Assembly: GCA_944350315.1 (NCBI GenBank)
Contig: CALVON010000024.1
Span: forward strand, 1-46,482
Origin: an uncultured Bacilli bacterium
GTDB taxonomy: Bacteria; Bacillota_I; Bacilli_A; RF39; UBA660
Direction of reading: 5' to 3'
DNA: 46,482 bases
Position 1 is the first letter of the stretch; each line of letters starts with the position of its first letter. Below the pieces are notes generated by a model, which worked only from the letters and a program-made list of their open reading frames with translations, was not told the origin of the DNA and did not search any database. The position numbers were made by a program, and so were the translations under genes. This document shows positions 36,947-45,490 of this stretch, piece after piece.

Positions 36947-37711
36947 ATGTCAGTTTTTAAAATAGAAAAAAGTAGAAATTATACTGTTATGAGTAATTAT
37001 CATTTAAGAGATAAAAATCTATCATATAAAGCAAAAGGATTATTATCTTTTATGCTTTCATTACCAGAAGATTGGGATTATTCCATTAATGGTCTTGTAT
37101 CTATTAGTAAAGAGGGAGTAAAAGCAATAAGAAATATTTTACAAGAATTGCAAAGATATGGATATTTAGTTATTGAGAAAAAACAAAACGAAGTAGGGCA
37201 ATTTGAATATGAATATTTAATATATGAGCAACCAGATACCCAAAAGGGAGATGTGGATTTAGGAGATGTGGAAAAGGACATACAAATAAATACTAATGAA
37301 ATAAATACTAATAACAAAATAGATAAAGATGATAAAACCAAAATATCATCTTTTTTTGTTGCAGAAGAACATAACATTCTTACTATGGAACTAATAAATA
37401 GGGGATATATAAATGAAAATGATATACAAATCTTCTATTATGATGATTTGTTTAAAGAATTGTTAAAAGATAATTCATACAAAGATTTAGTACAAATAAT
37501 TCATTATATTGTTCCAAGAGTAGTTAATAGACAATTTAAAGATGAAGATGGCAAATTTATTAAAAATAAATTTGGATATTTCAAAAATGCTATTATTGGT
37601 AATATTAATAGATTAAATGTTGAAATAGATGACTTATGGGAAAATAGAGATGATTTGCTAGATTTATATGATGACATTATAAGCAACGATAGTAATGATT
37701 TGGAAAGATAA
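36947..37711 (+). CDS. Helix-turn-helix replication protein of mobile-element type
   Basis: The 254-aa protein opens with SVFKIEKSRNYTVMSNYHLRD, KNLSYKAKGLLSFMLSLPEDWDYSINGL and a winged helix-turn-helix. This N-terminus is well known from replisome-organizer or initiator-like proteins of ICEs and phages in Bacillota (recollection). A hydrophilic linker DVEKDIQINTNEINTNNK follows, then a C-terminal domain with FIKNKFGYFKNAIIGNINRL, as in DnaD-like/DUF6017 proteins. GGGAGGTG precedes ATG 36947. It is the first gene inside the proposed element. Confidence 0.8.
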   Translation: MSVFKIEKSRNYTVMSNYHLRDKNLSYKAKGLLSFMLSLPEDWDYSINGLVSISKEGVKAIRNILQELQRYGYLVIEKKQNEVGQFEYEYLIYEQPDTQKGDVDLGDVEKDIQINTNEINTNNKIDKDDKTKISSFFVAEEHNILTMELINRGYINENDIQIFYYDDLFKELLKDNSYKDLVQIIHYIVPRVVNRQFKDEDGKFIKNKFGYFKNAIIGNINRLNVEIDDLWENRDDLLDLYDDIISNDSNDLER

Positions 37712-37750
37712 AGTATTTGTTTGAAATAGGTAGGGATTAGATAAAATCTA

Positions 37751-37759
37751 TGTTATAAT
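37751..37759 (+). promoter_or_regulatory. Extended -10 promoter before the 235-aa gene
   Basis: TGT followed by TATAAT (37754-37759), 47 bp ahead of the ATG at 37807; no good -35. Confidence 0.45.
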
Positions 37760-37806
37760 ATAATTGTATTTTTATATTTATTCTTGTAAGTTTTGGAAGT
37801 GATTTG

Positions 37807-38514
37807 ATGATAAATGAAAAAGGATTATATGGTACAATAAAATTAAATGGTGAATCTGTTTTTGTTCATAATTTATCTCAAGATAAAGAAAAATATTTGA
37901 AATTTCTTAATGGATTAAAAAGTGGAAAAATTACTAACTTTGATCAAACTACATTAACAAGATTAAGAAAATTATATTATGGTTTTTATTCTGCAATTAT
38001 ATATTTATATTATGAACCAACTGATTTTAATAATATAGGAAATAAAGTGGAATTATTGACACATGCATTAGAAGATAAAAAATTTCAAATAGTACATGGT
38101 AGTGTTGATTCTACTCGTAACATAAAGTTTTTTATGTATGGTGTTCAACATCTAGACTATAATTCTTGGATAGAAGTTGAAGAAGGTACGACAACTTGGG
38201 TATATGATTTATTTTCATTGCTGAAATTTGAAAAAAGTCTTTATTATGAATTAGAACATCCAACTGTGAGCAAAATAATACCAGGAGATGCGGTTTTAAA
38301 TCATCCAGGAAGGGATAATGAAGATTTTTCTACATTTCATGATGGTTTTGTAGAATTATTATTTAAACAAATGCCAATGATGGAAAAAAACATGGATAAG
38401 CATCCATTTAAAGATATTTTAGCACCTGAATTAACAAGATTTAAAACAGATATTAACTATGAAGATTTAAAATTAAGAATAAATGAAGAAAATAAAAAAT
38501 TTATTTCAAAATAA
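37807..38514 (+). CDS. Unknown protein, possibly a degenerate transglutaminase-like fold
   Basis: The 235-aa protein starts at ATG 37807 with GGAAG upstream. It is soluble, without a signal peptide. The stretch QHLDYNSWIEVEEG followed by TTWVYDLFS recalls the His and Asp region of transglutaminase-like cysteine peptidases (xHxWxEV...WxYD). His is replaced by Asn, and the protein contains no Cys at all, so it could not be an active member. The resemblance is weak and may be accidental. It sits between the replication protein and the LRR genes, convergent to the latter. Confidence 0.6.
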   Translation: MINEKGLYGTIKLNGESVFVHNLSQDKEKYLKFLNGLKSGKITNFDQTTLTRLRKLYYGFYSAIIYLYYEPTDFNNIGNKVELLTHALEDKKFQIVHGSVDSTRNIKFFMYGVQHLDYNSWIEVEEGTTTWVYDLFSLLKFEKSLYYELEHPTVSKIIPGDAVLNHPGRDNEDFSTFHDGFVELLFKQMPMMEKNMDKHPFKDILAPELTRFKTDINYEDLKLRINEENKKFISK

Positions 38515-38518
38515 AAAA

Positions 38519-38550
38519 GAAATCTTAAATTGCAAGATTTCCTTTTTTTT
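38519..38550. terminator. Bidirectional terminator between the 235-aa gene and the LRR genes
   Basis: GAAATCTT (38519-38526) pairs with AAGATTTC (38534-38541), flanked by A runs to the left and T runs to the right. It overlaps the last codon and stop of the convergent LRR gene. Confidence 0.85.
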
Positions 38551-41530
38551 GCCTTTTTAGGACTAATAATTGTTTGTTTTTAGCATCTCCATCATAAGTT
38601 CCTACACTTTGCCCACCAGCATAATATCCATAAGTAGAGTAGTTAGGAGTATCTAATATTCTTGTTTCTTCATTACCTAAATTGTATTTAATTACATTAC
38701 GGTATTCTCCAATTGAAACTATTGATATTGGTATTATATTATTTTTATTATACTCATCAACAAATCTGTTGACACCACGCATAAATGCTTCATATATTTC
38801 GTTTAAATCACTTCCAGAATGATATTTAGAATTTACTTCTGCTGTATTAAATACTGCATATCCTTGCTCTCTATTAACATAAATTGTCATTTTTGCAATT
38901 ATTTCTCCCTCAATATTTCTGATTACAAGATTTTGACAGTTATCTAAAATCATACTAGCTCTCATAATTCCTGCACCAGCACCTAAAATATGGGCACAAC
39001 AATTACAATATTTACCAAGTATCAAATTATCATAGTCTTGTTTAGGTAACCAATGATAAGAAAAACCATGTAAAATTTTTTCATATAAATCTTCATTTTC
39101 ATCATAAGAATAAATAGGATTTCCATCTTCATTGTAATTTATTTTACTAAATACATTTCTAGGGGCATCTTGACTTTGCTTTACAATCATTTCACCTATG
39201 CTTAAAGCATAAGATTCTGAATAGTAGGACTGTAATTTAGTTGCTAGATCTTTATTTTCTTCAGTTACACCTTCAAATTTTTTGGTTAAAAAATAATCTA
39301 GACATTTATCAAGTGTAACTTTTAGATGTCTTTGTGAACCTCTATGAGAAGTAGATGTTTTTGAAATATCTCTAAATGCGTTATATATTCGTGCAATTAT
39401 ACCAGAAGATTGCCTTTCTAATTCTACTAATTGATCATAGTTTTCAATAAATAATACAATAAATTCATAATCAATTTCATCTCTAGGTTTTATTTCTCCA
39501 AACATTGTATGAATATCATTTCCTACAATTCTATGTTCATTTTCCTTTCCATTTGGAAGTTTATTACTTAAAATCTTCTCGTTAATAAAAGTACTTAATC
39601 TTTGACTGATGACAGTGTCATCTGAAAAAACACCTAAAGCATTACAAAATGTAATCAAATCATTTAAATTATTTCCATAGCGATCACTTAATGTTTCACT
39701 ATTTTGAAGAATATGTTTAATATTTTTGTTAAAGTGCTTTATAAGTAATTCAGCATTTTTGTGGGATAATTTTTGAAAAAATATTGGATTATATAAAAAC
39801 TTATCATATTTTTTATACTTTTCTAATAATTTACAATATTCAATTAAATTATCTACATTTATAACTACATTGTCATAATCTTGATTTTCATCAATTCTAC
39901 ATAATCTAAAAAATCTACTTATTGAATTATTGTAGTTTTCTAATATTTTTTTAATGTCCTGTAGTCCCATTTTTTTCATCATCATTCCTGAAAATAAGAA
40001 TTCATCATAGATACCAGAATTATTGATTATTTCCCTAATTGCAGTTGATGTTTTATGTTCTGCAATATTTCTAACACAATTCATGTCATTTACAAATTTA
40101 CTAAATGTTTCTTCTAATCTTTTATCTGTCCATATTCCCATCATAATACTTGAAGATTCTCCGTTTATATGTAATAAATCACATAAATATTCAATAAATT
40201 TATCTGGATCGTCTTTCATAACAAATGAAGTATCAGACATTTTGATAATTTCATCTCTATTTACTTTTACAATATCATAATCATCGATTTTAACATAATA
40301 AGTTCCATCATTTAGTGCAAAAATTCTTATATTATCTTTATCATGTTGTTCAATATAATAATCATCACTTGTTTTTGTTTGAAGCATATTAAAGTCTATA
40401 CCTCTAACAATTCCAAAATCAGAAAAGTTTAATAATATATTATCTTCAAAGGTATTAGGATTAATCATTTTTATTCCTTTAGGAATATCTAGTTTGGTTA
40501 AATACTTTGATTTTGAAAAAACATTTTTACCAATATGTTCAAGTGTACTAGGTAATACAACTTCTTTAGCATTTTTAAATATATCAGACATATTTTCACA
40601 TAAAGTTGTAACACCTTCAGGTATTATTACTTTTTCAAAAGGTATGTCTGCCTCTTCTCTAAAACTTCCAAACATTGTAAACAGTAATGCTTTTCCATAT
40701 GAAGTATAGTAAACTTCCAATTCTTTCAAATTATCACAACCAGCAAAAGTTTTTGTTCCAATACTTTCGGTTTCAGAAGGTAAAAATATTTTATGCAATT
40801 TTTTAGCACCTGCAAAAGCATAATCTGCAATATTATATATCAATTGATAACTTTCAATGGGCTCGTGATTTTCGTCTTCACCGTAATTTTCAATATAGTA
40901 TCCTGAAGCAAATTCTTGGCGATCACAATTTATAGCATATTGTATTATAATGCCATCTTTTGATACCAATACCGTTCCATCATCTTCCGTAAAATATTTT
41001 TCATTATTTTCATCTACTGCTATTAATTCTAATGAGTCCATAAGTGCAAGTGCACCAACTTCAATAGTATCCAAATTAGCAGGTATATGTATTGCTTTTA
41101 TTTTTTTACATCCCATTAGTGCCATTTGTCCAAGACTTGTTACATTTGATGGAATATCAAAGTCTTCTAGAGATTCACAGTTATTTAATGCATATTCATC
41201 AATATAATTTATATTGTTGTGAATATTTAATCTTTTTAGTTTTTTACAATCTCTAAATACACCAGCAGATAAATATTTTAATGAAGAGGGGATAGTAATT
41301 TCCTCTAATGATTCGCATCCTGCAAAAGCATATGGTTCTAATAATCTTAAATTGTTTGGTAAATTTATTTTTCTTAATGATTTGCATCCTGCAAAAGAAA
41401 ACATATTAATTACTTCAATTGAATTTGGTAAAACAATTTCTTCAACATTTTCAAAATTTTTAAATTCTTCAATATCTATTTGTTTTGTTCCTTCAGGAAT
41501 GACTATTTTCTTTGCTGTTATATCATACAT
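38525..41530 (-). CDS. Giant cytosolic LRR protein A with C-terminal CNCCAH domain
   Basis: The 1001-aa protein has no signal peptide, membrane helix or anchor. Residues 1 to about 370 are BspA-type leucine-rich repeats (LRR_5) of about 23 residues, such as VLPNSIEVINMFSFAGCKSL. A helical middle part follows. A conserved region holds GNDIHTMF and SKTSTSHRGSQRHLKVTLDKC. The C-terminal domain (about 810-1001) has HWLPKQDYDNLILGKYCNCCAH with C842, C844, C845 and H847, then GIMRAS and GEIIAKMTIYVNREQGYAVFN. The last part has the strand-turn-strand and helix layout of a GNAT-like fold (inference). It follows gene B by 2 bp; its ribosome-binding site AAGGGGGA lies within the end of B, so the two are coupled. 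Confidence 0.85.
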   Translation of the reverse strand: MYDITAKKIVIPEGTKQIDIEEFKNFENVEEIVLPNSIEVINMFSFAGCKSLRKINLPNNLRLLEPYAFAGCESLEEITIPSSLKYLSAGVFRDCKKLKRLNIHNNINYIDEYALNNCESLEDFDIPSNVTSLGQMALMGCKKIKAIHIPANLDTIEVGALALMDSLELIAVDENNEKYFTEDDGTVLVSKDGIIIQYAINCDRQEFASGYYIENYGEDENHEPIESYQLIYNIADYAFAGAKKLHKIFLPSETESIGTKTFAGCDNLKELEVYYTSYGKALLFTMFGSFREEADIPFEKVIIPEGVTTLCENMSDIFKNAKEVVLPSTLEHIGKNVFSKSKYLTKLDIPKGIKMINPNTFEDNILLNFSDFGIVRGIDFNMLQTKTSDDYYIEQHDKDNIRIFALNDGTYYVKIDDYDIVKVNRDEIIKMSDTSFVMKDDPDKFIEYLCDLLHINGESSSIMMGIWTDKRLEETFSKFVNDMNCVRNIAEHKTSTAIREIINNSGIYDEFLFSGMMMKKMGLQDIKKILENYNNSISRFFRLCRIDENQDYDNVVINVDNLIEYCKLLEKYKKYDKFLYNPIFFQKLSHKNAELLIKHFNKNIKHILQNSETLSDRYGNNLNDLITFCNALGVFSDDTVISQRLSTFINEKILSNKLPNGKENEHRIVGNDIHTMFGEIKPRDEIDYEFIVLFIENYDQLVELERQSSGIIARIYNAFRDISKTSTSHRGSQRHLKVTLDKCLDYFLTKKFEGVTEENKDLATKLQSYYSESYALSIGEMIVKQSQDAPRNVFSKINYNEDGNPIYSYDENEDLYEKILHGFSYHWLPKQDYDNLILGKYCNCCAHILGAGAGIMRASMILDNCQNLVIRNIEGEIIAKMTIYVNREQGYAVFNTAEVNSKYHSGSDLNEIYEAFMRGVNRFVDEYNKNNIIPISIVSIGEYRNVIKYNLGNEETRILDTPNYSTYGYYAGGQSVGTYDGDAKNKQLLVLKRQKKGNLAI
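38928..39060 (-). repeat. Near-identical DNA segment, copy in LRR gene A
   Basis: Segments 38928-38972 (45 nt) and 38991-39060 (70 nt) are identical to 41921-41965 and 41984-42053 in gene B, although the surrounding parts of the two genes differ at many bases. It encodes the CNCCAH core. Confidence 0.85.
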
Positions 41531-41532
41531 AT

Positions 41533-44500
41533 TTATCTAGTCCCCCTTTTTAAAACTAACCTTTGTTTAGTTCCCCAATCTCCAGCATATCCTGAGCCAT
41601 TAAGAGAGTACTCTCCAAATTTAAGTGATTCTTGAACTGGTATTTCAGGATGATTATTTTGCTCAGTTAAATAACTTAGAATAGTATTTCTATTTGCTCC
41701 AATTGATATGTTGGTAATTGGGCTTTCAGGGTTATTTTTATTATAAGTTTTAACAAATGCCTTACTTCCTCTTAAAAATGCTTTATAAATCTTTAATAAA
41801 CTCTCGTCATCTCTATAATTAAATGAACTTTCTACATTATTAAATACTGCATATCCTTGTGCTTTATTAACATACAATGTAGATTTTGCAATTATTTCTC
41901 CAAAGTTATTTCTAATTACTAGATTTTGACAGTTATCTAAAATCATACTAGCTCTCATAATTCCTTGTCCAGCACCATCAACATGGGCACAACAATTACA
42001 ATATTTACCAAGTATCAAATTATCATAGTCTTGTTTAGGTAACCAATGATAAGAGAAATCAGAACTAACTTCTTCTTTTAAATCGTGTTCAGGATTCATA
42101 TCATATGTTATTTTATTTTCTTTATCAATTTCAACTTTGGTAAAAATGTTTCTAGGAGCATTTAAAGATTCATTATATATTCTTAGAGCATTTAGCCATG
42201 CTGAATTATTATCATACCATTGTCCGATTAAATCTGCTAATTCTTTACAATCTTCGGTAACACCATCAAATTTAACATTAGATAAATAATTTCTACATTT
42301 ATCCATTGTAACTTTTAATTTTCTTTGTGATCCTTTATTTGAAGTGCAAGTTTTTGAGATTTGTCTAAAATTCAAGTAAACTCTTTGAATAAATCCAGAT
42401 TTTCTTCTTTCTTCTTCAACTAATTCTTGATAATTTTCCAAAAAGAAATTTGCAAACTCTTGGTCAAATTCGTCCCTAGTATAAGGAAAATTGAATATTC
42501 TATGAATATCATCACCAATAATTCTATATTCATTTGATTTTCCATTTGGTAATTTTTCATCAAACATTTTTTCACTGATAAATGTTGATGCTCTTTGTCT
42601 AATTATTGCATCTTCTTCTAATGCACCTGTAATTTTCATTAATATTAATAAATCGCTAAGGTTTTGTACTGCAGATATGTTTGTATTTGTTACTTGACTT
42701 GCTTTTAATAACCTTTTTATATTTGCATCATATACTTTAATCATATCTTCAATTAGTGGATTTTTTGCGGTTGCAACGAAAGGTTTACTAAATAAGTATT
42801 TGTCTTGAATATTATATTTTTTTGCTAGTCTTATAAAATCTTGAAGTGTATTCTTTTGTAATATTTGATATGTCAAATAATAACTAGATCTCTCATCTTT
42901 TTTATTGTCATACAAGAGAGTAATACTATCACTTTCAAATAATCTACTATCAACTACAATTCTTTTGAATAGTTCTAAATCGAATTGTATTAATGACTCA
43001 AAATCATTTACATCTAAATTTGCCATAAAGAATTTATTATGTAATTCTGGATCAGTTATATTATATTTTCTTAATAGTTCTACATACTCAACAAATGTTG
43101 CAAAATTTTTGCCTTGTAATAAACTTTCTGTATTTTCATCTTTTTTATCTAATAAATGACTATTTCTTATAACATTCAAGAAGAAGTTATCATCTTTTCT
43201 TAAATTATCAAATAATATAGTTCTATTATCTAAACTCATTGTTGACATCAAAATACCGTTAAATAATTGTTTGATTGCTAAATCGTGTTTTATTAAATCA
43301 TTCATAAAATCTAGGAATAAAACAGGGTTTTCTCTGATAGATTCTGATTTAGAGCATATTTCATCTATTTGGTGTTTTGTAAGTTTAGTTATTTTATCTC
43401 CTTGTTCTATATAATATGTGCCATCATCTAAAACATATAATTTGTAATCTCCAATATATTCATTATTATGAATTAATTCAACAAATCCTTTTGGTTCTAA
43501 TCCATTTGAAAATTTTAATTTAGTATTAGGGTTAAAAGCACCTTTAGCAATTACATTAACTCCTTTTGGTATTATAACTTCTTCTAGTAAAGAACAATCT
43601 GAAAAAGCATTGGACATAATATCAAAAGTTTTATCCATAGGTAAATGTAGTTTTTTAACTCTTTTAAAGTTTTCTAGTGCATTTGGAAATATTGATACAG
43701 GATCTCCGCTAAAAGTAACTTCTTCAAAAGGCATAAATACTTTATGCTTTGAAAATTCATTGGTATAATATCGTCCACGATCTCTAGTATGAAATCCAGG
43801 ACAAGAAAATAATGAAATTGCTCGTACATCAAGTTTTTTAAGATTATCACATCCATAGAAAGCAGTAGATTCAATATCTTGAGTGCATCCACATATTGTT
43901 AATTCTTCTAAATGTTTAGCCCCAGCAAAAGCATATTCTCCAATAGTATTAATTGGTCTTATAAGCCCACGACCTAATTCATCATATTGAACATTATAAT
44001 CTTCAAGCGAATAAGATTTGTCTTCTATACCACAGGCATATAAAACAATTTTTTGTTGCATATCGTGAATTAAGATTTTATGATCAGTGGTAATAAAGGT
44101 TTTATTATATGGAGATACATTTATATTTTGTAATGAATCCATAAATGAAAAAGCAGCATCTCCAAAAGATTTTAGATTAGCAGGTATAGTAATTGATGTA
44201 ATACTATTACATTCTCTAAATGCCTCTTTTTTAATTGTTTCTATAGTATCTGGCAAATTAACATCGGTAAGATTATTACACTTGTAAAATGCTCTTGACT
44301 CAATAGTTCGTACACCAGTTCCTAATCTAACTTTTTTAAGTCTTTTACAATTGCTAAATGCTTCAGGAGGAATTGTTCCTAAATTGTATATATCAAATTC
44401 TTCAAGATTATCACAACCAGAAAATGCAAAAGCACCCATTGAATAAATTCTTTCTTGATTGCTAATTTCTTTTAAATTTTTACATCCTCTAAAACAAGCG

Positions 44501-45360
44501 TTAGGAACTTCTGTGCCAATAACATCAATACTAGTAATACCTGTACAATTTTCAAAAGCTCTTTCATTAAAATTGGCAACACATGAAGGTATTTCACTTA
44601 AACTTTTACAATTTCTAAAACATTTTTTTCCAATTTTAAGTTTTTTTGATGAATTAATATTTGTTAAATTTATACATCCATCAAACATTCCGTCAGAAAG
44701 AGTAGATGTTTGTTCATTTATATTTGCAGATGTAATACTTCTACAATTTCTAAAACAATTTTCACCAAAAGATTTAACATGGCTTGGAAATGATGATAAT
44801 TTAAAGCAATCTTCAAAGACTCTGTTACCAAGTTCTACGATTGTGTCATTTAGTATAATGTCTAGACTTGAACAGCCTTTAAAACATTCATCAGGTAATT
44901 GTTGTATTGTAGATGGAATGTTAACTTTTTTTAGTTTTTTACAATTTAGAAATAGTTGCTTATCTATTTTCTTTAATGATTCAGGTAAAACTACTTCTTC
45001 TAAATTATCACATCCAGCAAATATGCCCCAATCTAATTCTTCAACACCTTCAGGTATAACAATTCTTTTTAATCTTTTACAATCTCCAAAAGTTCTATAA
45101 TTTAATCTTTTTAGATTTTTTGGTAAAATAATTTCTTCAAGATTTTCACATTCGGAAAAAGCACTAGCACCAATAAATTCTAAACTTTCAGGTAGTGTTA
45201 TTCTTTTTAAATTTTTACATTTAGCAAAAGCTCTTTCTCCAATTGATTTTATACCATTTGGAATTACAATATCAGTAATATCGTCACGATTTATAAAAGC
45301 ATAATTACTAATAGCAGTTTGAATTTTTGCATTAGGAATAATCGGTTTATTTTCCCCCAT
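41533..45360 (-). CDS. Giant cytosolic LRR protein B with C-terminal CNCCAH domain
   Basis: The 1275-aa paralogue of LRR protein A has a longer repeat array: about 640 residues of BspA-type repeats (for example LPESLEFIGASAFSECENL), many with a Cys just before the Leu strand. A helical middle follows, then the shared region (GDDIHRIF, SKTCTSNKGSQRKLKVTMDKC) and the C-terminal domain with C1121, C1123, C1124 and H1126. There is no signal peptide, unlike surface BspA proteins, so it is expected in the cytoplasm. The start at 45360 follows AAGGGGGA; a longer in-frame start at 45429 would cross its own promoter. It is transcribed first, ahead of gene A. Confidence 0.87.
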   Translation of the reverse strand: MGENKPIIPNAKIQTAISNYAFINRDDITDIVIPNGIKSIGERAFAKCKNLKRITLPESLEFIGASAFSECENLEEIILPKNLKRLNYRTFGDCKRLKRIVIPEGVEELDWGIFAGCDNLEEVVLPESLKKIDKQLFLNCKKLKKVNIPSTIQQLPDECFKGCSSLDIILNDTIVELGNRVFEDCFKLSSFPSHVKSFGENCFRNCRSITSANINEQTSTLSDGMFDGCINLTNINSSKKLKIGKKCFRNCKSLSEIPSCVANFNERAFENCTGITSIDVIGTEVPNACFRGCKNLKEISNQERIYSMGAFAFSGCDNLEEFDIYNLGTIPPEAFSNCKRLKKVRLGTGVRTIESRAFYKCNNLTDVNLPDTIETIKKEAFRECNSITSITIPANLKSFGDAAFSFMDSLQNINVSPYNKTFITTDHKILIHDMQQKIVLYACGIEDKSYSLEDYNVQYDELGRGLIRPINTIGEYAFAGAKHLEELTICGCTQDIESTAFYGCDNLKKLDVRAISLFSCPGFHTRDRGRYYTNEFSKHKVFMPFEEVTFSGDPVSIFPNALENFKRVKKLHLPMDKTFDIMSNAFSDCSLLEEVIIPKGVNVIAKGAFNPNTKLKFSNGLEPKGFVELIHNNEYIGDYKLYVLDDGTYYIEQGDKITKLTKHQIDEICSKSESIRENPVLFLDFMNDLIKHDLAIKQLFNGILMSTMSLDNRTILFDNLRKDDNFFLNVIRNSHLLDKKDENTESLLQGKNFATFVEYVELLRKYNITDPELHNKFFMANLDVNDFESLIQFDLELFKRIVVDSRLFESDSITLLYDNKKDERSSYYLTYQILQKNTLQDFIRLAKKYNIQDKYLFSKPFVATAKNPLIEDMIKVYDANIKRLLKASQVTNTNISAVQNLSDLLILMKITGALEEDAIIRQRASTFISEKMFDEKLPNGKSNEYRIIGDDIHRIFNFPYTRDEFDQEFANFFLENYQELVEEERRKSGFIQRVYLNFRQISKTCTSNKGSQRKLKVTMDKCRNYLSNVKFDGVTEDCKELADLIGQWYDNNSAWLNALRIYNESLNAPRNIFTKVEIDKENKITYDMNPEHDLKEEVSSDFSYHWLPKQDYDNLILGKYCNCCAHVDGAGQGIMRASMILDNCQNLVIRNNFGEIIAKSTLYVNKAQGYAVFNNVESSFNYRDDESLLKIYKAFLRGSKAFVKTYNKNNPESPITNISIGANRNTILSYLTEQNNHPEIPVQESLKFGEYSLNGSGYAGDWGTKQRLVLKRGTR
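41921..42053 (-). repeat. Near-identical DNA segment, copy in LRR gene B
   Basis: Partner of 38928-39060. Of 133 positions, the 45-nt and 70-nt blocks are identical and differences are confined to the 18 nt between them. Confidence 0.85.
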
Positions 45361-45372
45361 AAAAAATCCCCC

Positions 45373-45416
45373 TTTTTCGTAGTTAGTTATTATATCACTT
45401 TTTACGAAAAAATCAA
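45373..45416 (-). promoter_or_regulatory. Promoter of the LRR pair with a flanking inverted repeat
   Basis: On the minus strand TTGATT (45416-45411), a 16-bp spacer and perfect TATAAT (45394-45389). A 9-bp inverted repeat, TTTTTCGTA at 45373-45381 and TACGAAAAA at 45403-45411, brackets the -10 and could be an operator. Confidence 0.65.
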
Positions 45417-45435
45417 TGAAATCAGACATATTTTC

Positions 45436-45464
45436 TTGTAAAAATCAAGCAATTATGTTATTAT
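45436..45464 (+). promoter_or_regulatory. Promoter of the two-repeat protein
   Basis: TTGTAA (45436-45441), a 17-bp spacer and TATTAT (45459-45464), divergent from the LRR promoter with 20 bp between the two -35 boxes. Confidence 0.65.
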
Positions 45465-45490
45465 AGTTAGCCGACAGGGGAGGTTTTTAT

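Noticed and set aside
36947-37711. Chromosomal DnaD primosome protein
   Set aside because: The N-terminus and linker fit mobile-element replication proteins better than housekeeping DnaD, and the gene follows a disrupted chromosomal gene.
44459-45100. 213-codon open frame on the plus strand inside LRR gene B, and smaller ones in both LRR genes
   Set aside because: They are antisense shadows of the repeat-rich coding sequence, without ribosome-binding sites, and their residues follow the LRR periodicity in reverse.
38550-45300. CRISPR-like or DNA repeat array in the LRR genes
   Set aside because: The periodicity is at the protein level (about 23 residues) with diverged DNA; there are no identical spaced repeats.
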